A stretch of DNA of 64,000 nucleotides from Paenibacillus sp. OVF10 (GTDB lineage: Bacteria; Bacillota; Bacilli; Paenibacillales; Paenibacillaceae). The notes beneath the pieces were generated by a model. That model was not told where the DNA came from. It worked only from the letters and a program-made list of their open reading frames with translations, and made no database searches. Within the stretch, counting starts at the first letter, position 1. Each line of letters begins with the position of its first letter. This document shows positions 29,748 through 39,126 of this stretch, piece by piece. A program made the position numbers and the translations under genes. Location: assembly GCA_022836915.1 (NCBI GenBank), contig CP094668.1, forward strand, positions 434,001-498,000, given 5' to 3'.

Positions 29748-30122
29748 GTGGATTTAGAAGAACCAAGGTTACAAGGAGTACTGACAACACTGGAGACCAT
29801 TAATGGGAAGTGGAAACCCCTTATCTTGTTTATTTTATTAAAGGAAGGTACGAAGCGATTCGGTGAACTGCGACGCATGATTCCTGATGTAGCCCAAGGC
29901 ACGTTAACGAAACAACTACGCGAGCTGGAGCAGGATCGAATTATTGTGCGTACACTCTATGGGGATGTCCCACCCAAGGTGGAATACAGCCTGTCCGAAC
30001 ACGGTCAGACCATTGGGACGTTATTGGACGGCATGTGTGGTTGGGGCAAAGCACATCTGAACTACCTGAACAGTACACAAGGCATCATAACGGATAAGGG
30101 TAACGTGAACGAAGCGACTTGA
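29748..30122 (+). CDS. HxlR family winged-helix transcriptional regulator
   Basis: 124 residues from GTG 29748, which is 6 bases after GAGGTG; GTG 29739 overlaps that site and is less likely. The family core is present: [17 protein letters not shown], the [27 protein letters not shown] and the wing [13 protein letters not shown]. No Cys lies near the usual YodB/HypR sensing position (Cys6); a Cys is present in DGMCGW near residue 90. It is probably a repressor of the divergent SDR gene; the ligand or stress is unknown. Confidence 0.85.
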   Translation: MDLEEPRLQGVLTTLETINGKWKPLILFILLKEGTKRFGELRRMIPDVAQGTLTKQLRELEQDRIIVRTLYGDVPPKVEYSLSEHGQTIGTLLDGMCGWGKAHLNYLNSTQGIITDKGNVNEAT

Positions 30123-30305
30123 ACGCACAACTATATATGCAATGCCCAACAATTCCATGAACACCTTCAATTTGAATAGTCCCGCTTGTGTAAGCCCTAC
30201 CATTCCTCTATAATTTCGTTCAGATGCACAATATGGATATCGGGCGGAATGATCATCAGAGAAGATGTACATTTTGCACGATGAGATGGAAGGAGTGGAA
30301 ATCCG

Positions 30306-31351
30306 TTGTTGCAGCTTTCGGAAAAACAGGCACAGGATATCGTAGATAAAATGATGCAAGACATCCCATACAACATCAACATCATGAATGAGCATGGCAT
30401 TATTATTGGAAGTGGTCAGAAGGAACGTGTGGGCACAGTTCATCAGGGCGCTGTCCGCGCATTAACGACAGGAAGCATGATCGAGGTTTGGCAGGATAGC
30501 ATACTTGAGAAGATGGGCACCAACGAACCGATTCTAATCAATCAGCAGCATGTCGGAGTCATTGGCATATCCGGTCATCCGGATGAAGTTCGGCCTTTCT
30601 GCAACATCGTGCGTACTACCGTCTCTCTCTTGATCGAACAGCGTAATCAAATGGAAAGTATGGCTCATGAAGCTTCACGTAAAAAGCCTTTATCGAACGA
30701 CTGCTCAATCAGCCGGGTTCATACTCACAAAAGGTCAAAAAGGAAGCCCTGCAATACCGTATTGATCTGCAATTGCCAACCATTCTTCTATATGTCCGTC
30801 TCCCCAAAAACTCCTTGGACGCTGAGACGGAGGTTAACCGCATATTGCTCCAAGTCCCTTCATTCTCTATTGAAGGTGATGGTGATGATCAGATTATTCT
30901 GATCCAGAATGAAGTAGACGTTGATCGGATAATCCAGCGTTTGAGACAGATCACACCCACAGCATTCATCGCCGTCAGCCAAAAAGAAGCGAATATCGCC
31001 ACCGGTTATGAACAGGCCCGGTCTGTGATGAACATTCTGCTGGCGCTTCAGCCAGACTCACCGATCATTCGGTATGAGGATGTACCCTTTCTGGTACGAT
31101 TCAGCGCGGCTGATCTAACAGCTCATGCCAATATCGTCAGCAAACTTGAGGATACAGCTGACCTGCTGGATACGCTCCGCAGTTTTATCCAACATAACGG
31201 CAGTATGACCACGACAGCAGACCATCTCAATATTCACCGCAATACCCTTCAATATCGGCTCAAACGCATACAGACTCTTACGGGCAAAGACCCCCGTAAT
31301 TTGCTGGAACTCATTGAACTTACACATGGACTACTCGCGTTCTACCAATAG
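30306..31351 (+). CDS. cdaR: CdaR-type sugar diacid / glycerate regulator (frameshifted as sequenced)
   Basis: About 349 residues after repair, starting at TTG 30306 or 30309 after AAGGAG. The N-terminal diacid-recognition domain is MQDIPYNINIMNEHGIIIGSG, the middle is a GAF/GGDEF-like region and the C-terminal PucR-type HTH is TTTADHLNIHRNTLQYRLKRI. The break is in the A5 run at 30681-30685: one more A gives KKAFIERLLNQPGSYSQ, matching the family. CdaR activates glucarate/galactarate/glycerate genes in Escherichia coli. The glycerate kinase and GntP-type permease genes that converge on it from 31487-33969 are the likely targets. Confidence 0.85.
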
Positions 31352-31375
31352 CGTCAGAACAGCTTCGAGAATAGC

Positions 31376-31430
31376 AAAAGACGAGACACAGATCACCTGA
31401 TTTCAGGCATATCCGCATCCCGTCTTTTTC
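31376..31430. terminator. Terminator between cdaR and glycerate kinase
   Basis: AAAAGACG ... CGTCTTTTT with a small internal CCTGA-ttTCAGG stem, between two convergent genes; A and T runs on both sides. Confidence 0.65.
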
Positions 31431-31486
31431 AATCGCATACCAGTATGAAACCTATATGACCTCGTACGATCCCGATCGTCACTGAT

Positions 31487-32651
31487 CTAAGATAGTAGAC
31501 CCAGTTTCAGCACCCTGGCAATATTCTCAGTTGTACGCTCCACATTCTCAGGGCCTTCTCGCAATAATCGCTCCAGATCTGCTGCCCCAGGCACAATACC
31601 AAATATGGCGTCAATGCCTTCCGCGTAAAGGGTCTCGATCCCTTCGCCCACACAACCTGCAAGGGCAATTACAGGTTTACCCGCTTCCTTGGCTGCCTGA
31701 GCAACACCATAGGGGTCTTGCCAAATTTCGTTTGGAAGTCAATACCGCCCTCCCCGTAAATACCACATCCGCAGCAATCAATTTTTCACGCAACTCAGTA
31801 TATTCAATGACAATTTCAATCCCTTTACGTAACACTGCCTGTGTAAAAATCAAGAGTCCCGCACCCAGCCCGCCAGCCGCTCCGGCACCTGGCATATCAC
31901 GGATATCTTTGTGCAACTGCTGTTTTACCACATCTGCATAATGGGACAGGTTCGCATCCAGTTGCTCAACCATCTCTGGGGTAGCCCCTTTTTGTGGCCC
32001 AAACACCCTTGATGCGCCATGCTCCCCACAGAGCGGATTGGTCACATCACAGGCGACAATGAACTCCACTTCCTGCAAACGCGCATCCAGACCGGATACA
32101 TCAATCTGAGCCAGTTGATCCAAAGCCCCGCCACCCCGCGCAAGCGGCTGACCCTGTTCATCCAGAAATTTCGCGCCAAGCGCTTCAGCCATGCCGGCAC
32201 CACCATCGTTAGTTGCACTGCCACCAATGCCGATGATGATTTTGCGTATGCCAAGGTCCAGACAAGCTCGAATCAACTCTCCCGTTCCATAGGTTGTCGT
32301 CTGTAGCGGATCTCGGGTTTCTTTGGTTACGAGATGTATGCCACTGGCCGATGCCATCTCGATGGCCGCCGTTGATCCGTCACCCAAAATGCCATACTGG
32401 GCAGTCACTGTCTGACCCAATGGTCCGCTTACCTCTTGCTGGTGAAGGGAACCGCCGGAAGCATCCACAAGGGACTGCACCGTGCCTTCCCCACCATCCG
32501 CCATGGGTACATGAATATATCCTGCGGTCGGATATATTTTACGCAATCCTTTTTCCATCGCGATACATACTTCTTTCGCTGTCATGCTTTCTTTAAACGA
32601 ATCCGGTGCCAGAACAAATGTCTTCTCTCTAGTCCCTACAGTTTCTCTCAT
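31487..32651 (-). CDS. glxK: Glycerate kinase, GarK/GlxK family (two frameshifts as sequenced)
   Basis: About 388 residues after repair. The start at 32651 (MRETVGTREKTFVLAPDSFKES) follows GGAG. The family blocks are KTFVLAPDSFKESMTA, PMADGGEGT, GIGGSATNDGGAGMAEALG and GAAGGLGAGLLIF. Two bases are missing close together: one at 31752-31755 (restoring TGEGGIDFQTKFGK) and one at 31712-31715 (restoring KTPYGVAQAAKEAGKPVIAL). The repaired protein ends VLKLGLLS at 31487. It phosphorylates D-glycerate to 2-phosphoglycerate, feeding glycolysis. It sits beside a GntP-type permease and opposite CdaR, a standard glycerate utilisation set. Confidence 0.88.
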
Positions 32652-32673
32652 CTCTCTCACTCCATCCGTTAGA

Positions 32674-33969
32674 TTAAAGGATAAATCCGTACAGTAACGT
32701 CGCTACGATAGCCATCGTGCCACCCACAATTGCCTCATATGGAATCACGCCCATCCGCTGACGAATCGTCATCTTCATGCTATCAGCCGACACGTGGAAG
32801 TAATTGCCCTGTGGCAGGGAATCAATGACAGTCGCACCCGTGTGCACCATAACTGCCGCTGCAAGCGGTGCCGTACCCATGTTCAGGATGGCATCACCGA
32901 AGGAGCCCGTTGCTAGAATAACACCTGTTGACGTCGAGGCCGTCGCTGCCGCCATCAAAATACCCGCGATTGGTGCGAGGAAGGTACCGGATATTCCAGA
33001 GGCTTCAATCAGACCCACCACCTGACCTGACAGATCTGAAGCAGAGATGAGCCCTGCTATTCCGCCTGCACCTACCAGAATGAGCACAGTTGCGGTCATT
33101 TTGTTTAATCCCGCTGTTGTATACTTCACAATATTTCTGCCTTGCCCCATCGTCAGCATACCGATGATGCCTGCAATCGGCAGAATGTACATCGCATCCA
33201 CTTTAAAAGTAGACAATGCTTCAATGCCCGCAATAGAACCGATGGGATTAATCATCAATAGGATGATCGCAACCAAAGGGGCAACAATGGCTTTGCCAAG
33301 TGGTGGATACTTCGATGTATCTACATTGCCCTGTTCGGCTTCCTGATCAGAAACCATAACCCCTTTGTTCTTGAGCATTGAAGCTACAAGAACAGTTACA
33401 ATCAAACCGCAGATGGCTGGAATTACGCCTGCCAGCATAACGTTGCTCAGATCCAGATCGAATCCTCGCGCTGCTGCAATGGTATTGGGATTCGGGGAGA
33501 TAATGTTTCCCGCCTTGCCTCCACCGGATAAGGCCAGCAGCAATGCCAATTTGGATATACCCATTTTATTACCTACAGACAATGCAATCGGTGCAACGAT
33601 CAACACGGCTACGGGGATAAATACACCAACTGCGGTAATGATCATCGTAGCCAGCGCCAAGGCGAGAATGGCTTTGCTGCCGCCAAATTTCCGTACAATT
33701 GCCTGCGCTATCGTCTCTGCTGCTCCCGATTCCATCATCACACCCGCAAGCACCCCGGCTGCCAGTACACGCAGTACGGTTCCCATGACACTTTGTGTGC
33801 CATCTACCAGTATATTTACGGTCTCTTCCAGGTTAGCGCCGCCAATTAAAGCGCCTACAATTGCACCCAGAAATAAAGAATAGACCGGATTCAGCTTCCT
33901 CAAAATTAAAATGATGGCAATAGCCAGTCCTGCCAGCGCGCCAATCCAGCTAATTGTTAATGGTTCCAT
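32674..33969 (-). CDS. GntP-family permease, probable glycerate transporter
   Basis: 431 residues from ATG 33969, with about 12-14 membrane helices. Family blocks include LSGGGKAGNIISPNPNTIAAARGF near residue 150 and ATASTSTGVILATGSFG near 330, the two re-entrant loops of the ion-transporter superfamily. GntP proteins are H+ symporters for gluconate and related acids. It is 22 bases upstream of the glycerate kinase gene in the same direction, so glycerate is the likely substrate. Confidence 0.82.
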   Translation of the reverse strand: MEPLTISWIGALAGLAIAIILILRKLNPVYSLFLGAIVGALIGGANLEETVNILVDGTQSVMGTVLRVLAAGVLAGVMMESGAAETIAQAIVRKFGGSKAILALALATMIITAVGVFIPVAVLIVAPIALSVGNKMGISKLALLLALSGGGKAGNIISPNPNTIAAARGFDLDLSNVMLAGVIPAICGLIVTVLVASMLKNKGVMVSDQEAEQGNVDTSKYPPLGKAIVAPLVAIILLMINPIGSIAGIEALSTFKVDAMYILPIAGIIGMLTMGQGRNIVKYTTAGLNKMTATVLILVGAGGIAGLISASDLSGQVVGLIEASGISGTFLAPIAGILMAAATASTSTGVILATGSFGDAILNMGTAPLAAAVMVHTGATVIDSLPQGNYFHVSADSMKMTIRQRMGVIPYEAIVGGTMAIVATLLYGFIL

Positions 33970-34008
33970 TGTCAATTGCCCCCATGCACTTGTTGAACAC
34001 GCTTTCAT

Positions 34009-34382
34009 TATAGTTGCTGGAGGCGAGAATAAATATTGATGAAAGGACGAAATTCATTGTGCATTTGCACAATACGAAGGACAGACTATCCTCATCATCA
34101 CCCTAGAGTACGTTTTCAAAGCTGAAACCCAAGCGAACGGGATTCAAATCCTTCCTCTCACTCACTATTGGAGCAAAGGGTGAAACCGAGCGCTAAAAAT
34201 CTGAGACGTCTTATTGAGCGGTTAGAAGCGTCCTCAGAAATCTAAAGAACCTGAGACACGTTATATCTGAATAAATAGCCGTTTGCAGCGTTTTTATCAA
34301 GGGATTGCGGGAAATAACGTGTCTAATGTTCCTTACATTTTCAAAAGAGGGCCAAGAGGCCAAATAAGACGTCCTGTGTTCC
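34009..34382. repeat. Cluster of four related short repeats, two in each direction
   Basis: A 374-base gene-free stretch. Two plus-strand units (34193-34216, CTAAAAATCTGAGACGTCTT; 34242-34264, CTAAAGAACCTGAGACACGT) and two minus-strand units (34313-34335 and 34363-34385, AAGGAACA..RGACRYSTTATT) share one motif and are arranged as an imperfect large palindrome. The last unit runs into the stop region of the Lrp gene. It resembles small intergenic repeats seen in Paenibacillus; the function is unknown. Confidence 0.55.
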
Positions 34383-34820
34383 TTAGTAAAGGAGAACACG
34401 GTTTTCCATAATATTTTTCATGCTGATATGGGATTTCGAGGGTCCCATCTTCACCAGTGAATCCTGGAACTCGGCAAGTTCTTCAATGGACGCCGTCTGT
34501 ACCTTGATCAGATAGTTATACTCACCGCTAATCCGATAAACGTCCGTGACTTCGATGGCCTGTTCACAGAACTGGACCAACTCGTCGCAATGCTCTGTTT
34601 TGAGCAAAATAAACGTCGTGGTTCCACGGTTTAACCGGGCCAGATTATAGATGGTTGAATATCCCGTTATCACACCTCTTTCCTCCAGTTTCAGGATTCT
34701 TTCCTTAACCGAAGGTTGGGACATGTTAATTTCTTTGCTTATCTGTGCAACGGGGATACGTGCATGATGTTGCAGCAAACGCATAATCTGCTGATCGATC
34801 TCATCTATCATGTGTTCCAT
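34383..34820 (-). CDS. Lrp/AsnC family transcriptional regulator
   Basis: 145 residues from ATG 34820, 8 bases after GGAGG. The N-terminal HTH is VAQISKEINMSQPSVKERILKLEERGVITGY and the C-terminal part is a RAM (ligand-binding) domain with the usual VYRISGEYNYLIKV strand. Members respond to amino acids. A perfect 17-base palindrome lies just upstream. The 3' end overlaps a short intergenic repeat, suggesting insertion of the repeat at the gene's end. Confidence 0.85.
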   Translation of the reverse strand: MEHMIDEIDQQIMRLLQHHARIPVAQISKEINMSQPSVKERILKLEERGVITGYSTIYNLARLNRGTTTFILLKTEHCDELVQFCEQAIEVTDVYRISGEYNYLIKVQTASIEELAEFQDSLVKMGPSKSHISMKNIMENRVLLY

Positions 34821-34841
34821 TTGTAAGACCTCCGAGTCATG

Positions 34842-34858
34842 ACCTTATTTAATAAGGT
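34842..34858. promoter_or_regulatory. Palindrome upstream of the Lrp gene, likely its operator
   Basis: ACCTTATT-t-AATAAGGT, perfect arms of eight, 21 bases before the Lrp start and between it and the divergent VOC gene. AT-rich palindromes of this size suit Lrp/AsnC proteins. Confidence 0.5.
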
Positions 34859-34981
34859 TATCCTGATAAATTAGCTAAAAATAGTTAGATTTCATCTCAT
34901 TATATCCTTTGATATTGTATGGTTCCAATGCGATATCAGCCCTATAATTTAAACTACAATCTGAAGAAGGAGCGATGTAAT

Positions 34982-35443
34982 GTGAGTGTTATTGGACTTG
35001 CACATGTGGCAATTCAGGCCCGAAATTATAAAGATACCCTGGCGTTTTATACAAAAGTATTGGGATTTAAGGTCGGTCACTCCTGGAGTTTGCCTTCCTT
35101 CCACATTACCGAGGCATGTATGCTGATCTCTCCGGATCAGCGCACCTGCATTGAGGTATTTGACCCAAAAGCTGTCATTCCCGCCGAGGGTGAACCTGCC
35201 ACCTCTCCTGAAGCGGTCCGGCACGGCGCACTGTTACATTTCGCCTTTTACGTGCACGATGTAGAAGATATCTATCAGCGAGCGCTCGCTCATGGAGCCA
35301 AGGCCTACGTTGAACCGGATTGGATATCGCTTGGCGAACCTGCACTTCGGGTTAGAAATGCGCTTGTCCACAGCCCCAATGGTGAAGTGATTGAATTCCT
35401 GGAAGAGGTTGATTTTGACCGATCCTCTGCATCATCTATATGA
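34982..35443 (+). CDS. Glyoxalase/VOC superfamily protein
   Basis: 153 residues from GTG 34982, 9 bases after AAGGAG; the longer frame from 34919 lacks a site. Two beta-alpha-beta-beta-beta modules are visible: VIGLAHVAIQARNYKDTLAFYTKVLGFKVG and ALLHFAFYVHDVEDIYQRALAHGAK, with metal-ligand candidates His in LAHVAI, Glu in CIEVFD, His in LLHFAF and Glu in EVIEFLEE. This is the glyoxalase I-like arrangement, including the family phrase SPNGEVIEF. The true substrate could be methylglyoxal-glutathione-type adducts, a dioxygenase substrate or an antibiotic. Confidence 0.8.
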   Translation: MSVIGLAHVAIQARNYKDTLAFYTKVLGFKVGHSWSLPSFHITEACMLISPDQRTCIEVFDPKAVIPAEGEPATSPEAVRHGALLHFAFYVHDVEDIYQRALAHGAKAYVEPDWISLGEPALRVRNALVHSPNGEVIEFLEEVDFDRSSASSI

Positions 35444-35533
35444 AGTACACAAACAGCCTGTTGCCTCGTCATCCGTGGCAGCAGGCTATTTCATGATTGG
35501 ATTTGCTTGGCAAGCATCAGCATACGCACTACC

Positions 35534-36088
35534 CTACTCTTGCTCTGCATTCCCCAGCGTATACTCGCGTAGCTTTCCTTCATAAACCAGTTGCAATCGT
35601 TCACTCTGGCGAAAATCATCCGGTGTCACCAGCGCCGGCAGCTTATTCCACAATTTGATTCCCGAACGCTGTAGAATCTCGGCTACAAATTGGGAGCAGA
35701 AGTAGGAGTTGCTGAACTCCACCGGTTCCTTGAGCGTAATGCCAAGCACGCCGAGCAGATTGTACATATATTTCTGACGGCTGCGGATGAAGATGTGCAG
35801 CACACGTTTCATCTTTTCCACTTCACGATCCGTCACCTTAAGCTCATATATGACACATGTCGTATTGGGATACTTGCTGTATGTACCTGTCTGAATATCT
35901 TCCTTCACAAACCCGCCATTCAGCGGATTGCTCGGATGCTTGCGGCCGAAGCTGTACAGCTCGGTTAACTCCCGGTCAAATGAGATCGATGCGTGATTAT
36001 ATGGCGCTCGGGTATAACTCTGAATAACCTTGGTAAACAGCGTTCCTGTATTCGTAAGCAGGATATAGATGGAGCGTTCATCTGTCAT
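35534..36088 (-). CDS. YiiX/YebB-like NlpC/P60-fold hydrolase
   Basis: 184 residues from ATG 36088, with AAGGGGAAA upstream. Two key motifs of the permuted papain-like fold are seen: RAPYNHASISFD (His) near residue 38 and NSYFCSQFVAEILQRSGI (Cys nucleophile) near 132, with FGRKHPSNP between. No signal peptide, so cytosolic. The family hydrolyses amide or ester bonds of peptides or lipids, but the substrate of this group is unknown. Confidence 0.7.
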   Translation of the reverse strand: MTDERSIYILLTNTGTLFTKVIQSYTRAPYNHASISFDRELTELYSFGRKHPSNPLNGGFVKEDIQTGTYSKYPNTTCVIYELKVTDREVEKMKRVLHIFIRSRQKYMYNLLGVLGITLKEPVEFSNSYFCSQFVAEILQRSGIKLWNKLPALVTPDDFRQSERLQLVYEGKLREYTLGNAEQE

Positions 36089-36184
36089 AACAAAATTTCC
36101 CCTTATCAAGTTGGCACTATTCCTTCATAATAACATAGGTACCCTATAATGGAATCTTACTTTGAATAAGCAGGTGATCGGTAC

Positions 36185-37102
36185 GTGAGCAGTTCACTCT
36201 TTACACTAACGTTAATCTTCACAGCTTTACTTGTGATACATATCGTGTACAAAATTATTGCGAAGCTTCAGCCAAGCAAAGACTATTCAGGCATCGGCCA
36301 AAAAATCAAAACCTGGTGGGGTATGTTTGTGATATTCTGCCTCGCTACCCTTTTTAACCCCATCGTGTCCCTGATCTCCCTCATGGTGCTTGCATTCTTC
36401 TCACTCAAAGAATACTTCTCCATGATTCGCAGTACACGCAAAGCCGACCGCAGGCTGTTCCTGTGGGCGTATCTGGCGATTCCGGTTCAGTTCTACTGGA
36501 TCTACATTGGATGGTATGGCATGTTTATCGTGTTTATTCCACTATATGTGTTCCTGGTGCTGCCCTTGCCACGCCTAATTAACAAAGGTACGGTCGGGTT
36601 CCTGCGCAGTGTCAGCTCCACACAATGGGGACTAATGCTGATGGTGTTTGGACTGAGCCACCTGGCCTATTTCCCTTTCGCCACACCGGAGTACGGCTCC
36701 AAGCTGGTGCTGTTCTTGGTCGTGTTAACACAGCTTAATGATGTGGTGCATTATCTGGTCTCTCTTTATCTGGGCAAACGAAAAGTGGTGCCTACCGCCA
36801 ATCCTTTTGTCACCTGGGAAGGGTTCGCGTGTGCGTTCATTGTGACGACAGCAACGTCTTATTTCATCCATCCCTACCTGACGCCATTTGATTGGAAATT
36901 CTCGCTGTTCATCGGGGTGTTGATCAGTCTGGCCGGATTCTTCGGCAGTCTGACGGTGTCTGTACTGAAGCGAGATCTGTTAATTGGAGATGACAACAAG
37001 TTCGATTCTCTCAAAAAAAGCTACCTGAGCCGGGTCGACAGCCTGACCTATACCTCGCCGGTTATGTTCCACGTGGTCCGTTATTTCTTTGACTTTATGT
37101 AG
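36185..37102 (+). CDS. CdsA-like phosphatidate cytidylyltransferase family protein
   Basis: 305 residues from GTG 36185 after AGGTGA, with about eight membrane helices. The C-terminal segment SVLKRDLLIGDDNKFDSLKKSYLSRVDSLTYTSPVMFH corresponds to the CTP-transferase signature S-X-X-K-R-X3-KD...GG-DR-D, but several consensus positions are changed (for example no PGHGG), as in divergent homologues. Canonical members make CDP-diacylglycerol from phosphatidate and CTP. Whether this one does is uncertain. The stop codon TAG lies inside a 10-bp direct repeat that brackets a downstream inverted-repeat element. Confidence 0.7.
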   Translation: MSSSLFTLTLIFTALLVIHIVYKIIAKLQPSKDYSGIGQKIKTWWGMFVIFCLATLFNPIVSLISLMVLAFFSLKEYFSMIRSTRKADRRLFLWAYLAIPVQFYWIYIGWYGMFIVFIPLYVFLVLPLPRLINKGTVGFLRSVSSTQWGLMLMVFGLSHLAYFPFATPEYGSKLVLFLVVLTQLNDVVHYLVSLYLGKRKVVPTANPFVTWEGFACAFIVTTATSYFIHPYLTPFDWKFSLFIGVLISLAGFFGSLTVSVLKRDLLIGDDNKFDSLKKSYLSRVDSLTYTSPVMFHVVRYFFDFM

Positions 37103-37106
37103 CAAC

Positions 37107-37346
37107 TATATAAATTAAATTGAACTAAAAAGTAATTTTTACACTTGCTACTCCGATGACAGAACAACCTTCAGATCGCTGTTATCCCCCGATTTTTTAA
37201 TCACTTTTATAAAGGTGAAAATCAGGGGATAAAGGCGAAGTTTATGCTTCCGAAGCAGCTTTCCTTTAGAAAGCTTTTAGCTCCGCTTCTTCTGGTTATT
37301 TCTGTCCTCTACGTTCTCGTGTAAATCTTCAGTTCAATCTTTATAG
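37107..37346. repeat. Inverted-repeat element copy A (MITE-like), 10-bp flanking direct repeat
   Basis: Ends are TATATAAATTAAATTGAAC and GTTCAATCTTTATAG-type, with inner TTTACAC/GTGTAAA. Its left body GATGACAGAACAACCTTC is shared with copies at 38074-38305 (opposite direction) and 41737-41927. ATGTAGCAAC stands on both sides (37097-37106 and 37347-37356), as a target-site duplication would. It fills most of the gap after the CdsA-like gene. Confidence 0.7.
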
Positions 37347-37389
37347 ATGTAGCAACAGACAGATCGGCGATCTTGTAATTATGTATGTC

Positions 37390-37418
37390 AAAAAAAGCAG
37401 CCCAAGTGGCTGCTTTTC
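37390..37418. terminator. Bidirectional terminator
   Basis: AAAAAAGCAGCC-caagt-GGCTGCTTTT, serving the minus-strand lipoprotein gene. Confidence 0.8.
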
Positions 37419-37459
37419 CTGTTCAACAGGCTCCAGACTGAGCCTTCATGATGTGCCTG

Positions 37460-38038
37460 CTACTTCAACGTAATTTCTTTCTCGGACATGATTTCGTTCC
37501 CCTCATCATTCGTGAAGACAAATGTCGCTTTGCCCCGCTCGCCCTTCATCTCATCCGAATAGATAAAGCCGGAGAATTGTCCATTGCCGCTAAAGTAAAA
37601 GCCATCTTCTCCATTTCCACCATGTTCAATGGCTTCCTGTAGTGAATTCACAATCGTCACCGTGTTAGACGTCCATCGCATCTCCGTTAGTGTATAGCCC
37701 TTCGGAACCTGCTTGATTCCAAAATCAAAACTGTTACCCTCACTCGGTTTCTCCGACTGGTCAATGACGATATCAATCTGCTCAGACGGTTCAGTGGATT
37801 CCGATTGAGCCGTAGGATTACCCTCATCACCACTGGCAATGCCTTTGTCATTGTTATTCTTCGCATCCGCATTCGGAACAGAGTTTTCTCCAGCTTCCTC
37901 TACGGGTTGCTTCGATTGCGGATAGGCGTGCTCCTGAACCGATTCATTATTATTCTTGGCGCCACAGGCACTAACTAATAGCGAAATACAGAGCACAGAC
38001 ATGCAAAGTGCAGATTTCTTTATATTTATTTTCATCAT
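37460..38038 (-). CDS. Putative lipoprotein
   Basis: 192 residues, start after GGGAG. Lipoprotein signal MMKINIKKSALCMSVL...LVSACG, then about 70 residues of low-complexity Asn/Glu/Ser/Asp linker, then a compact beta-rich domain from about residue 100 (VPKGYTLTEMRWTSNTVTIV to FVFTNDEGNEIMSEKEITLK). I do not recognise a named family. It is expected to be anchored to the outer face of the membrane. It lies between two copies of the inverted-repeat element. Confidence 0.7.
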   Translation of the reverse strand: MMKINIKKSALCMSVLCISLLVSACGAKNNNESVQEHAYPQSKQPVEEAGENSVPNADAKNNNDKGIASGDEGNPTAQSESTEPSEQIDIVIDQSEKPSEGNSFDFGIKQVPKGYTLTEMRWTSNTVTIVNSLQEAIEHGGNGEDGFYFSGNGQFSGFIYSDEMKGERGKATFVFTNDEGNEIMSEKEITLK

Positions 38039-38073
38039 CTAGTTCTCCCTTCATCCATTTACAGCACATATAT

Positions 38074-38305
38074 CTATATCAGTTGAACTAATCATTTACA
38101 CGATAACGGAGAGGACAGAAAAAACCTGAAAAAGCGAAGCTAAAAGCTTTCTGGAAGAAAGCTGCATCGAAGCATACGCTTCGCCTTTATCCCCGGATTT
38201 TCCCTTTAAGAAAAGGGAATCAAAAAATCTGGGGATAACAGCGATTGGAAGGTTATTCTGTCATCGTAGTGTCAGTGTAAATATTCTTTAGTTCAACTAA
38301 TATAG
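38074..38305. repeat. Inverted-repeat element copy B (MITE-like), reversed
   Basis: Opposite direction to copy A. Ends TATATCAGTTGAACTAATCA and TTAGTTCAACTAATATAG; body contains GGGGATAACAGCGATTGGAA, GACAGAAAAAACC and the optional AGCTAAAAGCTTTC hairpin also in copy A. It fills the gap between the lipoprotein and LysM genes. Confidence 0.65.
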
Positions 38306-38443
38306 CACACCACTTATTAATCACTACACCATATCGTCCCTCATGAAGCTCCATTATATGTAAATGATTAATAAATTCAGTATGTAACTGCACCTCGATG
38401 AGTAAAAAAAGAACTCTGTTCATGAAGTCATGCACCGTTTATT

Positions 38444-38821
38444 TTATCGATCAAACCCAGGCAAGACCAATACTTGTCCAATCTGGATGGCGTTATGCTC
38501 GATTTTGTTCACTTTCTTGATAGCTTCTACATACACACGAGTGTCCATCTGCTGAGGTTTATGTACCAATGAAATGCCCCACAGTGTATCTCCCTGAGAT
38601 ACAACGATCTGGTCCCCCGACAACAATTGCTCATCCCCGGCAAATGCAGTGAATACAGCACTACACCCTATGATTATAATTAGAGTTATAGTGACGATCT
38701 TCATTAGCCAGGTTGGCGTCTTCACACGCTGCATGAGTTGATCTTTAACATTCATGATGCGGGACTCGGACGTTTTGGTATAAACGGATTCATAAATACT
38801 TTTGTACGTGGAATATCTCAT
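38444..38821 (-). CDS. LysM-domain membrane-anchored protein (YneA-like architecture)
   Basis: 125 residues from ATG 38821 after GGAGG. A short basic N-terminus, one membrane segment (about residues 38-60, MKIVTITLIIIIGCSAVFTA) and a single C-terminal LysM domain (VVSQGDTLWGIS ... IQIGQVLVLPG). This is the architecture of YneA, the SOS-induced division inhibitor of Bacillus, but YneA is next to lexA, and here neither lexA nor a clear LexA box (CGAAC-N4-GTTCG) is nearby. It may just be a peptidoglycan-binding surface protein. Confidence 0.65.
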   Translation of the reverse strand: MRYSTYKSIYESVYTKTSESRIMNVKDQLMQRVKTPTWLMKIVTITLIIIIGCSAVFTAFAGDEQLLSGDQIVVSQGDTLWGISLVHKPQQMDTRVYVEAIKKVNKIEHNAIQIGQVLVLPGFDR

Positions 38822-39126
38822 TCTAGTCGACCTCCAGACTTTCATTCCGCTAATCTTTAATTTTATGTTTACCTATGTATTTTTCCTATAACAATGAATG
38901 ATCAATAATTATATTTTTCACTATATAGGTATCTTTGCCTAAGTAACCCTACACTGATAGGTCTATACTACCAGTTCACTCTAAACAAATTCTGAACAAC
39001 CGAATTTCAATGTGATATCCAATTTAATCTATCCAATATTCATGCCTGATTTTCGGCGATGCTTGCTGCAACGTTTTTCTATAATAGGTTATAGATAAAG
39101 ATTCTAATGAGTAAGGACGTGCCCCC

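Noticed and set aside
38444..39126. LexA box that would make the LysM protein a true YneA
   Set aside because: I found no CGAAC-N4-GTTCG-like site in the upstream region, and lexA is not adjacent.
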